From: a bacterium
Lineage (GTDB): Bacteria > Patescibacteriota > Gracilibacteria > JAUYGZ01 > DAOVYC01
Reading direction: 5' to 3'
Assembly (NCBI GenBank): GCA_030635805.1
Contig: DAOVYC010000013.1
Location: forward strand, 1 to 9,462
DNA: 9,462 bases
In this document: piece after piece, positions 8,059 through 9,462 of the stretch
Numbering within the stretch: the first letter of the stretch is position 1
Layout of the letters: every line of letters begins with the position of its first letter
The notes under the pieces: model-generated
What the model saw: the letters and a program-made list of their open reading frames with translations, nothing else
What the model was told of the DNA's origin: nothing
Databases searched by the model: none
Position numbers and translations under genes: made by a program

Positions 8059-8181
8059 GAGTGTTGAAAAAGTGGCATCTACGGCGTTAGAAACTAAATT
8101 TTGATCCTCATTCGCCTCAGGTGAACTGCGGTTATCCGCCTAAGGCGGACGCCTTGTATCTACCACTTTTTGAACATTCTC
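8057..8181. repeat. 125-bp MITE-like element or long stem-loop with imperfect terminal inverted repeats
   Basis: The left end GAGAGTGTTGAAAAAGTGG (8057-8075) matches the reverse complement of the right end (8163-8181) at 17 of 19 positions, and weaker pairing continues inward to GGCG/CGCC. The left repeat begins inside the TGA stop codon of the upstream PKD gene. The interior of 87 bp holds two overlapping hairpins and no open frame of note. The arms contain A5 and T5 runs, so the RNA could also act as a bidirectional terminator, though the loop is large. I see no clear target-site duplication. It could be a small non-autonomous transposon, a REP-like genome repeat, or a terminator. Confidence 0.55.
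8128..8153. repeat. Overlapping GC-rich palindromes inside the 125-bp element
   Basis: TCCGCCT-A-AGGCGGA (8135-8149) is a perfect 15-nt palindrome with 7-bp arms. GCGG-TTAT-CCGC (8128-8139) and GGCG-GA-CGCC (8144-8153) overlap it on either side, so the central stem excludes the two flanking stems. This compact, GC-rich signature in AT-richer surroundings is typical of REP-type or small transposon-derived repeats. Confidence 0.6.
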
Positions 8182-8212
8182 TGGATAGCTAACGACCCAA
8201 AACCTACTCATT

Positions 8213-8247
8213 CGAGTCTGAGCCTGAGGGCTCATCCCTCAGAGTCG
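8213..8247 (+). promoter_or_regulatory. Competing hairpins in the leader of the PrsW-family gene
   Basis: CTGAGGG (8224-8230) pairs perfectly with CCCTCAG (8236-8242) across a five-base loop. CGAGTCTGAG (8213-8222) can instead pair at 9 of 10 positions with CTCAGAGTCG (8238-8247). Both use 8238-8242, so only one can form. The structure ends 22 nt before the ATG of the protease gene. No T-run follows, so it is not a standard terminator. The rest of this 211-bp gap (8182-8212, 8248-8269) shows AACCTA-type repeats but no Shine-Dalgarno sequence and no convincing promoter. Confidence 0.4.
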
Positions 8248-8269
8248 AAGACAACCTACAACCTAAATC

Positions 8270-9346
8270 ATGATAGATCAGTTTTTACGTCATCCGGGGA
8301 TTTTTCTTCTTTCGGTGTTGCTGGCTTTGATTCCTACGATTGTTTGGGGATATTATTTTTATCAGAAAAATACGGTTAACAAGAAGACAGCGTTAGTCAC
8401 TTTTTTAGCGGGAACACTTTCGGTGGTGCCTGTTCTTTTTTACCAATTTAGCTGGTCTCACATTCCGGACATAAGTATTCATTATTATATTCCACAACTT
8501 ATTCAGAGTCCGGGATGGTATACTATTGGTTTTTTTGTGGTTGTGAGTGAAATTATTGCTTTTATAGCGACCCTGGTCAGTGCCTTGGCGGTTATTGTTG
8601 TTTCGCTTGTTACTTGGACCAAGGGCGTGGTGGGTAATGTGTTTCGTGCCGTTACAGAGGAAGATTCAAATTTCAAAATTGTTGGTTTGCTTATTGCCAT
8701 CTTTGCAACTCTGGTGGTGTATTCCGGATATACTGCGGCGGAGGCGCTCATCATTACAGTTTCGCTTGCCACCCTAGAGGAGTTTGTAAAACATTTGGTG
8801 GTGAGATTCGTGGATGATAATAGATTGAAAAGCATAGATGATGCGATAGAGTATTCTATTTTAGTCGGGCTTGGTTTTGCTTTTGCGGAGAACATTTTTT
8901 ATTTCTTCTCGGCCTGGAATGGTGGAGCCTTTGTTCAGATATTTATTTTCCGTTCCATACTTTCCGTTTTTGCCCATGTTTTCTTCTCGGGAGTTTTTGG
9001 ATATTTCTACGGGATGGCTCATTTTGCTACTCCTATTTATCACGAGGAGGTTCACAAGAACAGACATTTATTTATAAGAATGATTCATAAGATAGTTCAC
9101 ATGAAGGGGTCGGTTCTTTTTCATGAAGAGAAGATGATGGAAGGGCTTTTGATTGCGACTTTGCTACACAGTATCTTCAATTATCTTCTTCAGTTAAATC
9201 AAATAGTATTCGTAGTACCGTTCTTGTTTATCGGATTTTTTGTTCTTTCTTACCTTATTGATAAAAAGGAGGATCATAAAGAGTTTAAGTTCGTCTCGGA
9301 GGAGAGAACTACAGGTAAGATCCACGAGATGTCTGTGGATTACTAG
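8270..9346 (+). CDS. PrsW-family intramembrane metalloprotease
   Basis: A polytopic membrane protein of 358 residues with about eight or nine hydrophobic spans (first at 9-29, 39-58 and 83-113). The PrsW family motifs appear in order: EEFVKH (E170, E171, K174), FAFAEN (203-208), HVFFSGVFGYFYG with H236, and HSIFN (H300, N304). In this family the paired glutamates and histidines form the proposed metal and catalytic site in the membrane. Bacillus PrsW makes the first cut in the anti-sigma factor RsiW; related proteins process other membrane substrates. This protein is longer than Bacillus PrsW, with about 130 extra N-terminal residues that include additional spans. The start ATG 8270 opens directly into a hydrophobic span after the MIDQFLRHPG leader and has no Shine-Dalgarno sequence. 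No anti-sigma factor is visible nearby; the adjacent membrane-anchored PKD proteins are possible substrates, by proximity only. Confidence 0.85.
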   Translation: MIDQFLRHPGIFLLSVLLALIPTIVWGYYFYQKNTVNKKTALVTFLAGTLSVVPVLFYQFSWSHIPDISIHYYIPQLIQSPGWYTIGFFVVVSEIIAFIATLVSALAVIVVSLVTWTKGVVGNVFRAVTEEDSNFKIVGLLIAIFATLVVYSGYTAAEALIITVSLATLEEFVKHLVVRFVDDNRLKSIDDAIEYSILVGLGFAFAENIFYFFSAWNGGAFVQIFIFRSILSVFAHVFFSGVFGYFYGMAHFATPIYHEEVHKNRHLFIRMIHKIVHMKGSVLFHEEKMMEGLLIATLLHSIFNYLLQLNQIVFVVPFLFIGFFVLSYLIDKKEDHKEFKFVSEERTTGKIHEMSVDY

Positions 9347-9373
9347 CGGTTTTCAATAGGGCAAAGCTTTCCT

Positions 9374-9460
9374 TCATAAAATTAACTTTGTTGGATTGTT
9401 CGTCCTTGGCTCCAAAGGAAATTTCATTGCGGAATCCTTCACTTCGTGACTATTCGGCAA
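9374..9460 (-). other. Doubtful partial minus-strand frame with a TCAC/GTGA palindrome at the right edge
   Basis: Minus-strand bases 9460 to 9374 are open for 28 codons (ending near EPRTNNPTKLIL, then TGA) and run to the window edge, so this could be the C-terminus of a convergent gene. It is short and has no family signal. The same bases contain the palindrome TCAC-TTC-GTGA, flanked by GAAT and ATTC, which suggests a dispersed repeat instead. The remaining bases after the protease stop (9347-9373) show no clear terminator; CTTT/AAAG and TTTCCTT/AAGGAAA pairings exist but have long loops and no T-run. Confidence 0.2.
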
Positions 9461-9462
9461 GC

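Noticed and set aside
8503..8895. 130-codon minus-strand frame within the protease gene
   Set aside because: The sense strand carries all PrsW motifs in order; the antisense frame is Ser/Thr-rich low-quality protein without start signals.
9358..9421. Intrinsic terminator after the protease gene
   Set aside because: Possible stems are only 5-7 bp with loops of 20-40 bases and no following T-run.
1..9462. Possible UGA recoding as in Gracilibacteria/Absconditabacteria
   Set aside because: No in-frame TGA occurs across the long 181-5412 gene, and the TGA at 8056-8058 ends its protein right at a complete PKD domain.

Overview
The window looks like a piece of a Patescibacteria/CPR-type (possibly Peregrinibacteria-like) genome or metagenomic contig. 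The reasons are: about 40% GC in the main body, very large PKD-repeat surface proteins with DxDxDG calcium-loop inserts, lysine/glutamate-rich low-complexity tails, start codons without a Shine-Dalgarno sequence, and a PrsW-family membrane protease. The lineage is inference from protein style only. TGA is a stop here: the first large gene has about 1,740 codons with no in-frame TGA, so this is not a UGA-recoded Gracilibacteria/Absconditabacteria genome.

Layout. Bases 1 to about 185 are richer in GC (about 53%) and read as a minus-strand protein fragment unrelated to the rest. At about 180-200 composition and coding strand both switch, and the first large plus-strand gene begins abruptly inside a calcium-binding repeat with no signal peptide. 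This suggests a chimeric join or a recombination boundary. Bases 181-5412 encode a 1,743-residue extracellular PKD-repeat protein with one C-terminal membrane span and a charged cytoplasmic tail. A 105-bp gap holds a good sigma70-type promoter (5454-5482). Bases 5518-8058 encode an 846-residue protein of the opposite orientation: a long charged, proline-rich cytoplasmic N-terminus, three membrane spans, then six extracellular PKD domains. A 211-bp gap (8059-8269) carries a 125-bp inverted-repeat element that begins in the stop codon, followed by mutually exclusive hairpins. Bases 8270-9346 encode a PrsW-family intramembrane protease. The last 116 bp hold no convincing gene, only a short palindrome and a doubtful minus-strand frame.

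How the genes may work together (inference). The two PKD proteins share a rare (Gly-Ala-Glu)n repeat, down to the same DNA unit, and both place polyampholyte low-complexity segments next to the membrane, so they look like two parts of one surface or adhesion apparatus. PrsW proteases cut membrane proteins near or within the bilayer; here the single-span and three-span PKD proteins are the obvious local candidate substrates, though only proximity supports this. No CRISPR, tRNA, rRNA or intact insertion sequence was seen.
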